Origin: Ramlibacter cellulosilyticus
Lineage (GTDB): Bacteria; Pseudomonadota; Gammaproteobacteria; Burkholderiales; Burkholderiaceae_C
Direction: 5' to 3'
Assembly (NCBI RefSeq): GCF_014297465.1
Contig: NZ_JACORT010000006.1
Coordinates: forward strand, 186,001 to 250,000
Length of the DNA stretch: 64,000 nt
Shown here: one piece after another, positions 34,348 through 42,272 of the stretch
How the letters are laid out: every line of letters begins with the position of its first letter
Numbering within the stretch: the stretch's first letter is position 1
Translations under genes and position numbers: made by a program
The notes under the pieces: generated by a model
The model's input: the letters and a program-made list of their open reading frames with translations, nothing else
The model's database searches: none
What the model was told of the DNA's origin: nothing

Positions 34348-35334
34348 TCACTCCGCGACGATGTTGGCGGCCTTGATCGTGGCGCCCCACTTGGCGGCAT
34401 CCGCCTGGACCAGCGCCTCGAACTGTGCGGCCGTGCCGCTGCCGGGTTGCAGGCCCATGCCTTCGAACTTCTTGCGCAGCTCGGGATCCTTCAGCACGTC
34501 GGCGACGTCGCGCTGCAGCTTCTCCAGCACGTCCTTCGGCAGGCCAGCGGGGCCCACGAGGCCGAACCAGTTGCTGAAGTTGTACGAGGGCAGGCCCGCT
34601 TCGGCCATCGTCGGCACGTCCGGCAGCAGCGCGGAACGCTTCTGCCCCAGCACGGCCAGCGGCTTGAGCTTGCCGGCCTTGATGTGCGGCATGACTTGCG
34701 AAGCGGCGTCGAAATCGAGCTGCGTCTGGCCGGAGAGGACGGCGTTCACGGCGTCGGCCGTGCCCTTGTACGGCACCAGCGTCAGGTTGACGCCCGCCGC
34801 GTTCTCGAACAGCGCCGCGGCCAGGTGCGGCGCGCCGCCGTTGCCGGAAGTCGCGCTCGTGATGGTGTCCGGCTTCGCCTTCGCGGCAGCGACCAGCTCC
34901 TTCACGTTCTGGAAGGGCGCGTTCGGCTGCGTGACCAGCACGAAGTCCACGGCGGCGGTCTGCGCGATCGGCGAGAAGTCCTTCACCGGGTCGAACTTCA
35001 TGTTCCTGTACAGGTGCTGGTTGACCGTGAGGTTGCCCGCGGTCGCCATCAGCAGCGTGTAGCCGTCGGCGGGAGACTTCGCGACGAACTCGGAGCCGAG
35101 CAGGCCGGCGGCGCCCGGCTTGTTCTCGACGACGACCTGCTGCCCCCACTTGTCGGTCAGCTTCTGGCCGATGAGGCGGGCGACGACGTCGGTCGGGCCG
35201 CCCGCGGTGAAGGCCACCACGATCTTCACGGGCTTGTTCGGGAACGCGCCTTGCGCGAACGCGGCGGAGCCGAGCGAGGCGGCGGCGACGAAGGCGAAAG
35301 CGGCTTTCGCCAGGGTGCGGCGGGGGAACTGCAT
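34348..35334 (-). CDS. Bug-family solute-binding protein (island set 2)
   Basis: A 328-residue periplasmic binding protein. The signal runs MQFPRRTLAKAAFAFVAAASLG to AFAQ. The mature protein has NKPVKIVVAFTAGGPTDVVARLIGQKL, VVENKPGAAGLLGSEFVAKSPADGYTLL and LVPYKGTADAVNAVLSGQTQLDFD. It lies between the aldolase and hydro-lyase genes in one operon, so its ligand is probably the substrate of that pathway. No membrane partner is nearby. Confidence 0.92.
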   Translation of the reverse strand: MQFPRRTLAKAAFAFVAAASLGSAAFAQGAFPNKPVKIVVAFTAGGPTDVVARLIGQKLTDKWGQQVVVENKPGAAGLLGSEFVAKSPADGYTLLMATAGNLTVNQHLYRNMKFDPVKDFSPIAQTAAVDFVLVTQPNAPFQNVKELVAAAKAKPDTITSATSGNGGAPHLAAALFENAAGVNLTLVPYKGTADAVNAVLSGQTQLDFDAASQVMPHIKAGKLKPLAVLGQKRSALLPDVPTMAEAGLPSYNFSNWFGLVGPAGLPKDVLEKLQRDVADVLKDPELRKKFEGMGLQPGSGTAAQFEALVQADAAKWGATIKAANIVAE

Positions 35335-35355
35335 GGGAAGTCTCCTGTTGTGAAT

Positions 35356-36159
35356 TCAGCGGGTGAGCGCGGCCACGGCCTTGGCCTTGGCGGTGCAGGC
35401 GCCCATGAGGAAGGACAGGTCGGTGCCCGTGGAAACGAAGCGCGCGCCCATGCGCACGAACTTCTCCACCAGGTCGGGACGCGAGGCGAGGCCGCCGATG
35501 CCCACGTGCTTGCCGTGCTTGCGGCAGGCCGCGATGGTGCGCTCGTAGGCGGCACACACGCGCGGGTCGTCGTACTGGCCCGGGATGCCCCATTCGGCCG
35601 TCAGGTCGTTGGTGCCGACCAGCAGCATGTCGACGCCTTCCACGGCGGCGATCTCCTCCACGCGGTACAGCGCCTCGACCGCTTCCATCATGAGGATCAC
35701 CATGGTCTGCCGGTTCAGCGCCAGGTTGGCCTGCTCCGTCGGGAAGCTGCGGTACTGCAGGTGCGGCAGGCCGCCGTTGGCGGAGCGGTCGCCCTGCGGC
35801 GCGAAGCGCGCGTAGCGCACCACTTCGGCCGCCTGCTCCGCCGAGCGCACGTGCGGCGCGATCACGCCGACGGCGCCGCCATCGAGCACGCGCGAGATGT
35901 ACTCGGGGGTGTTGGCCGGCACGCGCACGAAGGCGGGGATGCCGATCTCCAGCGCCGCCATGCAGATCTGCGACGTGGTCTCCAGCGAGAAGGAGCAGTG
36001 CTCCATGTCGATGTAGAAGGTGTCGAAGCCGGCGCTCTTCGCGATGCGGGCGATCTCCACGCCGCGCACGAGGCGCACCATCATCGAGGCCACGACTTCG
36101 TCGCGGGCCAGCTTCTCCTTCACGCTATTGCGGAGGATCTCGTCCAGGGAGGGGGTCAT
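35356..36159 (-). CDS. HpcH/HpaI family aldolase/lyase
   Basis: A 267-residue divalent-metal aldolase with a TIM-barrel fold. Visible family features are FDTFYIDMEHCSFSLE, AFVRVPANTPEYISRVLDGGAVGVIAPHV, MMEAVEAL (metal-binding Glu) and LLVGTNDLTAEWG. Relatives cleave 4-hydroxy-2-oxo acids or citramalyl/malyl compounds into pyruvate and an aldehyde or acid. The start is the ATG at 36157-36159; about 24 further in-frame residues would cover the promoter. It is the first gene of the set-2 operon and probably carries out the carbon-carbon cleavage after the hydro-lyase step. Confidence 0.9.
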   Translation of the reverse strand: MTPSLDEILRNSVKEKLARDEVVASMMVRLVRGVEIARIAKSAGFDTFYIDMEHCSFSLETTSQICMAALEIGIPAFVRVPANTPEYISRVLDGGAVGVIAPHVRSAEQAAEVVRYARFAPQGDRSANGGLPHLQYRSFPTEQANLALNRQTMVILMMEAVEALYRVEEIAAVEGVDMLLVGTNDLTAEWGIPGQYDDPRVCAAYERTIAACRKHGKHVGIGGLASRPDLVEKFVRMGARFVSTGTDLSFLMGACTAKAKAVAALTR

Positions 36160-36203
36160 GCGGACGCGGCGGGGCCGCGGTGAGGGATCGGAAAGATTCT
36201 CAC

Positions 36204-36231
36204 ATTGTAGGAGACTTTTCCGCCGCGTCAA
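36204..36231 (-). promoter_or_regulatory. Sigma-70-like promoter of the aldolase/hydro-lyase operon
   Basis: On the minus strand TTGACG (36226-36231) and TACAAT (36204-36209) are 16 bases apart, each matching consensus at five of six positions. It lies 45 bases before the aldolase ATG and after the stop of the second IclR gene, so the operon can be read independently of that gene. Confidence 0.6.
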
Positions 36232-36243
36232 GCGCGGCCCTCG

Positions 36244-37023
36244 CTAGCCGAGCGCGCGGGCGGGCAGGTCCACCACGTTGGAACTCTCGGCGATGCCGGC
36301 CGAAATGGCGGCAGCCGCCTTCATCACGGCGGGTGCGAGCGCCTTGAATTCGGCGAGCCGCTCCGACTTCGTGGACGTCGCGAGCGCGATGCTCCCCAGC
36401 ACCTCGCCGTCCTTGTTGAACAGCGGCGCCGCCAGGCCCGCGATGCCCGCGCGGTACTCGCCGGCGGAGAAGGCGTAGCCCTGCTGGCGGATCTCCGCGA
36501 GCTTCGCCCGCAGCGTGTCCCAGTCGTGGCCGAGGCGCGCGGCGGCGATGCTGTCCTTCTGCTTGCCGAACACGCTGCGCAGCTGGTGCGGCGGCAGGTG
36601 GGCGAGGATGATGTTGGCCGTGGCACCGGCCACCAGCGGCCGCTGCTGGCCGCGCCCGAAGAGCCCGGCCGGCGCGTCCTCGGTCGCCACCTGCTGCACG
36701 CACATGACGGAATCGCTGTAAAGCACCGACAGCAGCGCGCTGAAGCCCGTGCGTTTCGACAGCGCGGCCACCACGGGGCTGCCGATGCTGTAGACGGGAT
36801 CGGAGAGGCGCGAGATGCGGTCCAGCGCCAGCACGCGCGGACCGACGACATAGGAGCCGCTGCCGACGCGCGCCAGCAGGCCCGCCTGGTGCAAGGACTT
36901 CAGGTAGCGGTAGCAGGTGGACAAGGGCAGCTCGAAACGCGCGGCCAGCTCCTCCGCGGACCATACCGGGGCGTCGACGCTGAACGCGTCGAGGAAGGCC
37001 AACATCTTGTCCTGGCTGCTCAT
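36244..37023 (-). CDS. IclR family transcriptional regulator (island set 2)
   Basis: A 259-residue regulator with an N-terminal winged helix (DKMLAFLDAFSVDAPVWSAEELAARFELPLSTCYRYLKSLHQAGLL) and the IclR effector domain (LVAGATANIILAHLPPHQLRSVF, SAGEYRAGIAGLAAPLFNKDGEVLGSIAL). It lies between the hydrolase genes and the aldolase operon on the same strand, and could control either. The candidate promoter at 36204 lies immediately after its stop. It is only distantly similar to the IclR protein at 23302. Confidence 0.92.
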   Translation of the reverse strand: MSSQDKMLAFLDAFSVDAPVWSAEELAARFELPLSTCYRYLKSLHQAGLLARVGSGSYVVGPRVLALDRISRLSDPVYSIGSPVVAALSKRTGFSALLSVLYSDSVMCVQQVATEDAPAGLFGRGQQRPLVAGATANIILAHLPPHQLRSVFGKQKDSIAAARLGHDWDTLRAKLAEIRQQGYAFSAGEYRAGIAGLAAPLFNKDGEVLGSIALATSTKSERLAEFKALAPAVMKAAAAISAGIAESSNVVDLPARALG

Positions 37024-37077
37024 GGGGGGCGATTGTCCGCGATGCGTGCCGCCCCGCGCCGCCGGGGGCCCACGCGT

Positions 37078-37935
37078 TCAGCCGCGGAACCAGTCGGAGA
37101 AGATCCGCGCGAACAGCGAAGGCTGCTCCAGGTTCATCGAATGCCCGATCGAGGGGAACAGCTCCAGCCGCGCCTTCGGCAGCTTCTGCACCATCACGTC
37201 CATGTGCTCGCGCGGGATCCACCAGTCCATCGCCCCGTACAGCACCAGGTGTTCCTGCAGCATCTTCGGCATCTTCTCCGCCAGCGCGCCCGACGCCCAC
37301 TCCAGGGCCAGGTTGTGCGGCGTGCCGAACCAGACGCCATCGGAGAGCAGCCGTGTCTTTTCCACCAGCAGCCGGAACACGGCGCGCTGCGCGGCGGACG
37401 CGGTCCCCGCGAACTGCGGCACCTGGCCGGCCGCCAGCGTCTCCGGGCGGAACAGCGTCGGCGCCGCGCTCGCCAGCCCCGCGAAGCAGACGTCCTTGTC
37501 GTTCTTCATCGCGGTCAGCACGTCGACCTGCCCCGGCGCGAGTTGCAGCCCCAGCGGCGTGACCGGATCCAGCAGCAGCACCTTGCCGAAGCGATCCGGC
37601 GCCATCGCCAGCATGTGCGACGCGATGATCCCGCCCGTGGAGTGGCCGTACAGGTGGCACTTGCGGATGCCGAGCGCGTCCAGCAGCGCCAGGTGGTCGC
37701 GCGCGTGCACCGCCATGGAGTAGTTGGAATGGTCCGCTGCCGGCGCCGGCTTGTCCGAGTCGCCGCAGCCGCGCCACTCCGCCGCGATCACGCGCAGGCC
37801 GGGCGGCAGCAGCGGGAGCACCAGGTCGAGCCAGTTCGCGCAGCCCAGGTTGCCGTGCACGGCGAGGACGACGTTGTCGCCGCTGCCGTGCTCGACGCAG
37901 CTCATGGTGACGGTGTCGGTAGCGATGCGGGCCAT
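37078..37935 (-). CDS. Alpha/beta-hydrolase (cytoplasmic)
   Basis: A 285-residue alpha/beta-hydrolase. The oxyanion region is VLAVHGNLGCANW, the nucleophile elbow GHSTGG, the probable acid is in LVLYGAMDWWIP, and the catalytic His is in IGHSMNLEQP. There is no signal peptide. Ester, lactone or carbon-carbon hydrolases share this fold, so the substrate is open. Its ATG lies inside the end of the preceding gene (34-base overlap), showing tight linkage to the unknown protein at 37902 and the hydrolase at 38588. Confidence 0.9.
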   Translation of the reverse strand: MARIATDTVTMSCVEHGSGDNVVLAVHGNLGCANWLDLVLPLLPPGLRVIAAEWRGCGDSDKPAPAADHSNYSMAVHARDHLALLDALGIRKCHLYGHSTGGIIASHMLAMAPDRFGKVLLLDPVTPLGLQLAPGQVDVLTAMKNDKDVCFAGLASAAPTLFRPETLAAGQVPQFAGTASAAQRAVFRLLVEKTRLLSDGVWFGTPHNLALEWASGALAEKMPKMLQEHLVLYGAMDWWIPREHMDVMVQKLPKARLELFPSIGHSMNLEQPSLFARIFSDWFRG

Positions 37936-38591
37936 GGAGGACTCCAGGGGGAGGGAACGGTGGGTGGAAGGCTGGCCGCCTCGGGCGCGGCCAGCCAGTC
38001 CAGGAACCCGGTCATCACGCCGTCGACGAGCACCTGGTCGGCTTCGATCCGCGCCTCGCGCTCGGCGACCGGCACGTCGCCGGCGAGCACCTTGAGCAGG
38101 CGGATCTGCGTCTGCAGCATCCGGCCGTTCTCCTGCTCGATGCGCGCGAGCGCCATGGCGAACGGCTGCAGCGGGTCCGCGTCCTCCGGCACGATGGGCG
38201 CGAGCCGGATGCGCGCGAACTGCGCATGTCCGAGCGACAGGCCCGCGTAGGTCGCGGCGGGGTTGAACAAGGGCCCGGGAGGCTGCATCACCCGGCTCCA
38301 GGCCGCGGTGAGAGGTGCCGCCACCTGCCACGCCGTGCCGACGGCCAGCGGAGCGGACCAGTGCGTGGTGCGCGCGAGCAGCGTGATCGCCTCCAGCTCG
38401 CGGGACGCCTGCGAGATCACGAACTGCTGCGCGAGCCCGAGCGCGGGCGCCCACTGCATCGCCGCGTGGAACGCCAGGTTGCCGGTCTTGGCGGCCGAGA
38501 GCAGCACGGCGATCTTCGTCTGCAGCACAGACGTGAAGCCGCGCTCCGCGATGCGCTCGCGGGCCCGGTCGTAGAGTTCGGGGGCGATCAT
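37902..38591 (-). CDS. Unknown protein encoded between two hydrolases
   Basis: A 229-residue protein that I do not recognise. It is mostly helical by eye, begins MIAPELYDRARERIAERGF, and has no signal peptide or clear membrane span. There is no evident catalytic motif. The last ~25 residues are Pro/Ser/Trp-rich and are encoded in the 34-base overlap with the next hydrolase, so this tail may be a by-product of the overlap. Its ATG overlaps the upstream hydrolase stop by four bases. Conserved coupling suggests it works with the hydrolases, perhaps as a partner subunit, but this is inference. Confidence 0.7.
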   Translation of the reverse strand: MIAPELYDRARERIAERGFTSVLQTKIAVLLSAAKTGNLAFHAAMQWAPALGLAQQFVISQASRELEAITLLARTTHWSAPLAVGTAWQVAAPLTAAWSRVMQPPGPLFNPAATYAGLSLGHAQFARIRLAPIVPEDADPLQPFAMALARIEQENGRMLQTQIRLLKVLAGDVPVAEREARIEADQVLVDGVMTGFLDWLAAPEAASLPPTVPSPWSPPWPASLPTPSP

Positions 38592-39595
38592 GGCTTCGCC
38601 GCCGCCCTGGCCGCTGCAGTGCGGCGCGATTGCGATCTTGCGGGCGCGCGCACGACGGTGCGCACCGGCGGCGGTTCCGGCGGCGCGACCTGGATGGCCC
38701 GGCGCCAGTCGCCCAGGATGGGGAGCCACTGCGCGTGCGCGGCGGGATTCTCCGCCGCAGCCCACACGCTCTGGTCGCCGACCCAGTCGCCGTCGCGCAC
38801 CTGGCCGAGGAAGAAGCCGATCTGGCGCATGGTCACGGCCGGCATCTCCAGCGTGAACGCGTGGTAGGCGCGCTGCACGATCACCAGCCGCGAGTTGGCG
38901 ACGTGGCTGCGGATCAGGTCGTGGCACTCGCGCGGCGTGAAGAAGTCGAACTCGCCGTTCATGACGAGCGTGGGCACGGCGATGCGGTGCAGGTGCGGCG
39001 TGAGCGGGCGGAACGCGACGAAGGACTCCATCAGGTTCTGCATCGCGTAGCCGTCGTTGCCGATGTAGCCCGAGCGCTTCATCGCCGGGATGCGCTCGCG
39101 GTTCGCCGCGATCCAGGCGGAGCTCATGTTCATGGGGTACAGCATGCTTTGCATGTACGGGAAACCGGCTTCGATCAGCCCTTGGAGCATCACGGTGCCG
39201 AGGAACTCCAGCTGCGGCGTGAGTTCCGCGAAGGTGCTCATGGCCACGAGGCTCTCCAGGCGCTCCCCGTGGCGGATGGCGAAGTCCAGCGCGATCACGC
39301 CGCCGAAGGAGATGCCGGCGAGGTGCGTCTTCGCGATGCCCAGCGTGTCCAGCAGCCGCGCCAGCAGGTCGGCATGCGCCGCGAAGGGAATGTCGACCAC
39401 CGGCTTGGACGAGCGCCCCTGCCCCAGCATGTCGTAGGCCAGCACCCGCCAGCCCCGCGGCACGAAGTAGTCCGCGTAGGCCGTCCAGAGGTTCGCGTTC
39501 TGCGTGAGGCCGTTCAGGAAGGTGATGACCGGGCGCCCCCGGGCGCCGGCGAGTTCGTAGTTCACCTGCACTGCGTCGAGGCGGACGCTGGCCAT
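38588..39595 (-). CDS. Alpha/beta-hydrolase with extended C-terminal tail
   Basis: A 335-residue alpha/beta-hydrolase. Motifs are VITFLNGLTQNANLW (oxyanion region), GISFGG (nucleophile Ser), MNGEFDFFTP (acid) and the catalytic His in QRAYHAFTLEMP. After the ~270-residue core, the tail is rich in Pro, Arg and Ala (residues ~300-335) and is unlikely to be folded. The start is the ATG at 39593-39595, after a GGAAGG ribosome site. It is first in a three-gene overlapping unit and divergent from the exported hydrolases. Confidence 0.88.
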   Translation of the reverse strand: MASVRLDAVQVNYELAGARGRPVITFLNGLTQNANLWTAYADYFVPRGWRVLAYDMLGQGRSSKPVVDIPFAAHADLLARLLDTLGIAKTHLAGISFGGVIALDFAIRHGERLESLVAMSTFAELTPQLEFLGTVMLQGLIEAGFPYMQSMLYPMNMSSAWIAANRERIPAMKRSGYIGNDGYAMQNLMESFVAFRPLTPHLHRIAVPTLVMNGEFDFFTPRECHDLIRSHVANSRLVIVQRAYHAFTLEMPAVTMRQIGFFLGQVRDGDWVGDQSVWAAAENPAAHAQWLPILGDWRRAIQVAPPEPPPVRTVVRAPARSQSRRTAAARAAAKP

Positions 39596-39738
39596 GGGTC
39601 CTTCCCGGTTCGGTGGCGATCGGTGCGGCGATGTTGCGCCCGATCGCGGGACCGGCGCAGATGGCCCTTGGTCCAACTTGCCGGGGAGCGGCCGCCGGGA
39701 GCACTCTGGCCGCCCCGCCTCGACGAGTGAGGTGCCCC

Positions 39739-42264
39739 GTGAGCCCCCTTCTCCTCCCCCTCTCCTTCGCTGCACGCTGGCTGGCGCCACTGCTCGCCGT
39801 GCTCTGGTTCGCCGCCAGCGCCCAGGCCCAGCAACCGCTGACGCCACGCTCCGTGGTCGCCGACCTGGACCGCCTGAAGCAGACCTACGAAGTCCGCAAC
39901 TTCCGCATCGGCGGCAAGTACGACCTGGCCGATGGGAAGGCCTGGGAGAACGGCGCGCCGGGCGGCACGACCCTGGAATCCCTGGGCGCGGCGCCGGCGC
40001 GCACGGCGTACATGGCGCTCGGCACGCCGAAGCGCAACGCCCAGGGCGAGATCGTCAACGCCATCGTCATCAACTCCTACTACTCCGGCGACGCGACCGC
40101 CATGTACAACAACTGGGTCGCGGGCCAGGCGGGCAACGGCTTCTCGGGCGGGGCGCTGGTGGGTCCCGGGCTGCTCTTCGATACCAACAGGTTCTACGTG
40201 GTCTTCGTCGATGCGCTGGGCCTGTGGGGCGCGTCCAAGCCTTCGGACGGGCTGGGGCGCAAGTTCCCGGTCTACAGCTATTACGACGTCGTGCAGCTCA
40301 ACTACAGGCTGCTGCGCGATCACCTGAAGGTCGCCAAGGTGGTGCTCTCCACCGGTGCCTCCATGGGCGCCACCCAGGCCTACTACTGGGGCCTCATGCA
40401 CCCGGAGATGGTCGCGGCCGTGATGCCGATCGGCGGGGCGACCGCCACCGACGGTGAAGGCCCGGTGGCCGCATGGACCTTCCAGCTCGCCAAGGCGGCG
40501 CTCGAGTCGGATCCGGTCTGGGTCGCCACGAACGGCGACTACTACAGGCTGCCGAAGGAGCAGCACCCCAACAAGGGCGTCGAGTTCCACTGGTCGATGC
40601 TGTCCATCACGGGCTACGACCTGAACTACCGCCAGAGCCTGGGCTGGGATGCGGTGTCGAAGGAAGTCTTCTCCTGGGAGGCCGACCCGCGCATGGGCGC
40701 GAACGCCGGGTCCAACCTGAAGAACCTCGCGAAGGTCTTCGACGGCGTGGACCTCTGGTACCGCGACACGGTCGGCGAGATCCACAACATCAACGCGCTG
40801 CTGCCGCAGATGAAGGCGCGCACGCTGGTCGTGCACGTCGACAACGACCAGTGGCTGATCTCGGACAAGGCCCGCGCCGCGGCACAGGCCATCCCCGGCG
40901 GGCAGTACGTGGGCCTGAGCGACCCGACCGCGCACTACGCGGTGTTCAAGGCACCCAATGTGCTGCGGACCAACCCCATCTTCGACAGCTACCTGCACGA
41001 CGTGGGCATCCTCGCCGACCGGGACATCGTGTGCGAGGCCACGAACTACCGCACGCCGAAGGTGAACATGCAGGCCGACAAGGCCCGCTCGTTCTGGAAG
41101 CAGGAGATGGTGTCGCCCTTCCCCGTGAAGTACGCGCAGGTGCAGGACAGGCGCGGCGTGCAATGGGAACTGGGCTACATGGACGAATACTGCGGCAAGT
41201 CGGCGAACCCGCCGGTGCTGGTCGTCGTGCACGGCAAGGGCGCGTTCGGCGCGCACTATGGCTACCTGATCAAGTACGCGGTGGAACGCGGCTACCGCGT
41301 GATCGCGCCCGACATGCCGCAGTGGGGCACGTCCGGCCCCGGCAACCTGGACAAGCCGATGACGCGCACGCTCACGGACGTCCGCGACGCGTTCCATGCG
41401 CTCGTCGTGGACAAGCTGGGCGTGAAGAAGGCCTGGTACCACGGCCACTCCCTGGGCGGGCAGACGGTGATCGGCTACGCGCTGCGCTATCCGGAAGCGG
41501 TGCAAGGGCTGGTGCTCGAGGCGCCGGCGGGCCTGGAGGAGTACTCCCGCACCTTCCGCATGGGCGACCAGGACCTGCCGATCTGCGACAAGTCCATCGC
41601 CTACGACCTGAAGGCCTGGCACGCGGCCTACGACCCCATGGGCCTCGTCGAAGGCGAACGGAAGCGCAGCCCGCAGGGCGTGCGCGACTTCTTCTACTTC
41701 AAGAAGCGCGACCCGGCGGGCAACGCGGTGCCCACCAGCACCGGCTACTTCTTCAACGACACCGAGTACGCGCGGCTGCACACAGACCAGCGCGTCGCGA
41801 TGATCGCGGGCAACCCGCGCGAATTCGAGCAGTGGTCGTTCATGTTCATCTACGACCTGTACTCGATCTGCTCCGAGCTGGTCAGGGACGACCCGGCCTC
41901 CATCTACAAGCAGCTCACGAAGCTGAAGATGCCCGTGTTCCTCGCCTTCGGCGCGCAGGAACCCTTCATCCCCGGCACCGCGCTCAATGGCCTCACGGAC
42001 CTGTCGAAGAGCATCATCGTGCCCTTCAAGCAGCGCATGACCGCCGCCGGCAACCCGCCGGTGATCAAGGTGTATCCCGGCGTGGGCCACTTCATCCACA
42101 CGGACGTGCCCTACGAATACGCGCGCGACACGGTCGACTTCATGAAGACCGGCCGCGTCGACGCGGCCACGCCCTCCGTGACGTCCGCCCTGGTGAACGG
42201 CAGCGTGCCCGCCGCGGCCGCGCCGGCCGCCGCCTCCGACAAGCCCTCCGGCCTCGCCAAGTGA
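39739..42264 (+). CDS. Exported double alpha/beta-hydrolase: MetX-like domain fused to a second hydrolase
   Basis: An 841-residue protein with a signal peptide (cut near residues 28-31, ASAQA), so it acts outside the cytoplasm. Residues ~50-415 resemble homoserine acetyltransferase-type hydrolases: nucleophile Ser208 (TGASMGATQ), acid near Asp368/370 (VVHVDND) and His399 (PTAHYAVF). Residues ~465-805 form a second hydrolase with Ser571 (GHSLGGQ), probable acid Glu741 (GAQEPFIP) and His784 (GVGHFIH). Both triads look complete. The C-terminus is Ala-rich and ends DKPSGLAK. The GTG start at 39739 follows GAGG and gives a good signal peptide. Export excludes methionine synthesis. Confidence 0.85.
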   Translation: MSPLLLPLSFAARWLAPLLAVLWFAASAQAQQPLTPRSVVADLDRLKQTYEVRNFRIGGKYDLADGKAWENGAPGGTTLESLGAAPARTAYMALGTPKRNAQGEIVNAIVINSYYSGDATAMYNNWVAGQAGNGFSGGALVGPGLLFDTNRFYVVFVDALGLWGASKPSDGLGRKFPVYSYYDVVQLNYRLLRDHLKVAKVVLSTGASMGATQAYYWGLMHPEMVAAVMPIGGATATDGEGPVAAWTFQLAKAALESDPVWVATNGDYYRLPKEQHPNKGVEFHWSMLSITGYDLNYRQSLGWDAVSKEVFSWEADPRMGANAGSNLKNLAKVFDGVDLWYRDTVGEIHNINALLPQMKARTLVVHVDNDQWLISDKARAAAQAIPGGQYVGLSDPTAHYAVFKAPNVLRTNPIFDSYLHDVGILADRDIVCEATNYRTPKVNMQADKARSFWKQEMVSPFPVKYAQVQDRRGVQWELGYMDEYCGKSANPPVLVVVHGKGAFGAHYGYLIKYAVERGYRVIAPDMPQWGTSGPGNLDKPMTRTLTDVRDAFHALVVDKLGVKKAWYHGHSLGGQTVIGYALRYPEAVQGLVLEAPAGLEEYSRTFRMGDQDLPICDKSIAYDLKAWHAAYDPMGLVEGERKRSPQGVRDFFYFKKRDPAGNAVPTSTGYFFNDTEYARLHTDQRVAMIAGNPREFEQWSFMFIYDLYSICSELVRDDPASIYKQLTKLKMPVFLAFGAQEPFIPGTALNGLTDLSKSIIVPFKQRMTAAGNPPVIKVYPGVGHFIHTDVPYEYARDTVDFMKTGRVDAATPSVTSALVNGSVPAAAAPAAASDKPSGLAK

Positions 42265-42272
42265 GCTGCGCC

